Positions 6,543 to 8,160 of a stretch of 8,160 bases of DNA are shown here, piece by piece. The DNA lies in NCBI GenBank assembly GCA_009918865.1, contig RGCY01000049.1:1-8160 (forward strand), written 5' to 3'. The stretch comes from Actinomycetota bacterium. Its GTDB lineage: Bacteria; Actinomycetota; Actinomycetes; S36-B12; UBA5976. The stretch's first letter is position 1; every line of letters starts with the position of its first letter. The position numbers were made by a program, and so were the translations under genes. Below the pieces are notes generated by a model. It had not been told where the DNA came from. It was given only the letters and a program-made list of their open reading frames with translations, and made no database searches.

Positions 6543-6571
6543 TGGCTATGGTGGCACACCGCGCGCGTCAA
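6543..6571 (-). promoter_or_regulatory. Candidate promoter of the M4 protease gene
   Basis: On the minus strand TTGACG (6571-6566) matches the -35 consensus in five of six positions. A spacer of 17 bp separates it from TAGCCA (6548-6543), which is a weak -10. Transcription would start near 6536, giving a leader of about 40 nt that contains the AAAGGGG ribosome binding site at 6509-6503. Confidence 0.4.
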
Positions 6572-6623
6572 CATTAGAGGCGAGCGTGTCACAACCGCCT
6601 GAGAAGAGCATGAGAGAGGTCGG

Positions 6624-6629
6624 GGAGGG
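6624..6629 (+). promoter_or_regulatory. Ribosome binding site of the EtfD-like gene
   Basis: GGAGGG lies eight bases before the ATG at 6638 and fixes this start, because the membrane helix begins only a few residues later. No convincing plus-strand -35/-10 pair could be identified between 6496 and 6623. Confidence 0.8.
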
Positions 6630-6637
6630 TCACACAT

Positions 6638-8160
6638 ATGAGCCTTGACCAGACCATTCGTCTCGTTGTTGGTCTCGGTGCCACCGTTATTGTGCTTGCT
6701 CTCGCTGCCATGCGGCTTCGCGTGCTGTGGCGGATTGTGCGCACAGGTTCCGAACCGGCCAGGCCCCGGCGTGCAACCTCAACGGCTGCGGCTGCAGTTG
6801 CGACCGAGGTGGTGGGTCAGCGGCGATTGCTCAAGGTGCTCGTGCCTGGCATCGCCCATGCTCTGGTGTTCTACGGATTCATCGTCCTTGGTCTGACCAT
6901 CCTTGAGGCCTGGGGTGCGCTGTTTAATCCTGACTACGTCATCCCGCTCATCGGACGTTGGACCGCAGTTGCTTTCGCAGAAGACTTTTTCACCTGCGCC
7001 GTGGTGCTCGCTTTAATCATCTTCAGCACACTGCGCCTTCGGCAGTCCCCTTCTCGGCTCGGCCGCGAGTCGCGCTTCTTCGGCTCACACACGCGCACAG
7101 CATGGCTCGTCGTTGCGCTGATCTCGCTGGTCGTTCTGACACTCGTGGGTTACCGCGCCGCGCAGGTCGCATCTGGTCGCTTTCCTTACCCACACGGTGC
7201 ATTCATCTCCGAATGGGCTTCCGCGTTCTTTGCGCATTCAGCAACAAGCACTGTGCACACCTGGGAAACCGTGCTCCTACTCGGAAACATTCTGGTGATT
7301 CTCGGTTTCTCTTTATTTGTCCTGCACAGCAAGCACATGCACATCCTCACAGCCGTTCCAAACATCTGGTTTGCGCGGCGACCTAACGGACTTGGCCCGC
7401 TACTGCCCATGTATTCACGCGGTGAACCCATCGACTTCGAAGATCCTGCCGATGACATTGTTCTTGGGCTCAACACCGCAGAGGACTTGTCTTGGAAAGC
7501 GCGGCTGGATTTGCTGGCCTGCACTGAATGTGGTCGCTGCCAAGCACAATGTCCCGCGTGGCACACCGGGAAACCGCTGTCACCGAAGTTGCTCATCATG
7601 GATTTGCGTGATGCGATGCTCACAGGTGAGACTGATGCATCGCAGTCCTCAGTAGCGTCGCCACTAGTGGGCGATCGCTCCGGAGCCGTCAACGCAGCCA
7701 GCGATGGATACGACGCATCCGGGCACCGTTCTGCTGATGAATTCGCTATCGATTCAGCGGTGCTTTGGTCATGCACGTCCTGCGGTGCCTGCGTTGACCA
7801 ATGCCCCGTTGACATTGAGCATGTGGACCACATCATGGAGATGCGGCGTGCACAAGTGCTTGGCGATGGAGACTTTCCCACTGAACTTCAAGGACTCTTT
7901 CGCAATCTTGAGCGTTCCTCTAACCCCTGGGGCGCGCCACCAGCCGGTCGCACATCGTGGATTGATGAGTTGGACTTTCCCATCACTGTGCTCGGGCGCG
8001 ACGGCGTGGAAGAAATGTCTAAAGACATGGACTACCTGTTCTGGGTTGGCTGCGCGGGTGCTTACGACGAGAAAGCGCGGCGCACAACCAAAGCTGTTGC
8101 AGAACTACTTCACATGGCCGACGTCAAATTCGCGGTGCTCGGTGATGGCGAAACCTGCAC
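6638..8160 (+). CDS. etfD: Membrane Fe-S oxidoreductase, EtfD/Rv0338c type (HdrD-like), C-terminus cut by window edge
   Basis: The first 507 residues of a larger protein (mycobacterial Rv0338c is about 880) are present. Rv0338c/EtfD passes electrons from electron-transfer flavoprotein, reduced during acyl-CoA oxidation, to menaquinone at the membrane; this role is transferred by family resemblance. The N-terminal half is a NarI/HdrE-like membrane domain with about five helices (near 8-28, 69-92, 108-130, 155-173, 206-230) and His residues such as His74, His207, His230 and His233 that could bind haem. Two 4Fe-4S motifs follow: CTECGRCQAQCP (295-306) and CTSCGACVDQCP (379-390), then PVDIEHVDHIMEMRR, and the start of a cysteine-rich CCG domain (WVGCAGAYDEK, from 469). 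The start at 6638 has GGAGGG eight bases upstream. The serine/alanine-rich linker between the Fe-S motifs (329-372) appears lineage-specific. The gene diverges from the protease and is not in its transcription unit. Confidence 0.9.
   Translation, partial: MSLDQTIRLVVGLGATVIVLALAAMRLRVLWRIVRTGSEPARPRRATSTAAAAVATEVVGQRRLLKVLVPGIAHALVFYGFIVLGLTILEAWGALFNPDYVIPLIGRWTAVAFAEDFFTCAVVLALIIFSTLRLRQSPSRLGRESRFFGSHTRTAWLVVALISLVVLTLVGYRAAQVASGRFPYPHGAFISEWASAFFAHSATSTVHTWETVLLLGNILVILGFSLFVLHSKHMHILTAVPNIWFARRPNGLGPLLPMYSRGEPIDFEDPADDIVLGLNTAEDLSWKARLDLLACTECGRCQAQCPAWHTGKPLSPKLLIMDLRDAMLTGETDASQSSVASPLVGDRSGAVNAASDGYDASGHRSADEFAIDSAVLWSCTSCGACVDQCPVDIEHVDHIMEMRRAQVLGDGDFPTELQGLFRNLERSSNPWGAPPAGRTSWIDELDFPITVLGRDGVEEMSKDMDYLFWVGCAGAYDEKARRTTKAVAELLHMADVKFAVLGDGETC

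Noticed and set aside
7186..7881. Minus-strand open frame of 231 codons antisense to the EtfD-like gene
   Set aside because: It is Ser/Arg-rich without domains and lies opposite two conserved 4Fe-4S motifs; a shadow of the real gene.

Overview
The window looks like chromosomal DNA from an actinobacterium of moderate GC content. The main evidence is the gene order dnaK-grpE-dnaJ-hspR on the minus strand, with a HspR-type inverted repeat (HAIR) upstream of dnaK. DnaK also lacks the nucleotide-binding-domain insertion of proteobacterial homologues, and the plus-strand gene at the right edge closely resembles the actinobacterial EtfD/Rv0338c membrane Fe-S oxidoreductase. I cannot place the genus from the sequence alone.

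Layout from left to right. Positions 1-594 (minus) hold a short-chain dehydrogenase/reductase whose C-terminus is cut by the window edge. Positions 679-4562 (minus) hold the heat-shock chaperone operon, transcribed right to left: dnaK, grpE, dnaJ, hspR. dnaK/grpE and dnaJ/hspR each overlap by 4 bp; grpE and dnaJ are 49 bp apart. Positions 4563-4917 are non-coding and carry the dnaK leader, the HAIR operator and a second small palindrome. Positions 4918-6495 (minus) encode a secreted thermolysin-type (M4) metalloprotease with a C-terminal Ig-like domain. Positions 6496-6637 are a divergent intergenic region. From 6638 to the right edge (plus) runs the N-terminal part of a membrane Fe-S oxidoreductase of the EtfD type, cut by the window end.

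How the genes work together: DnaK, DnaJ and GrpE form the Hsp70 folding cycle. HspR is expected to repress the whole operon through the HAIR site, and in studied actinobacteria DnaK assists HspR binding, which makes a feedback loop. The SDR lies 84 bp beyond hspR on the same strand and may receive read-through. The protease and the EtfD-like gene are separate units diverging from a common intergenic region.

Most of the window is well-conserved core biology. I did not find a clearly new multi-gene system. The points most worth a second look are a perfect 15-bp inverted repeat inside the start of grpE, the short prosegment and paired cysteines of the M4 protease, the shortened coiled coil of HspR, and the linkage of an SDR gene to the chaperone operon.
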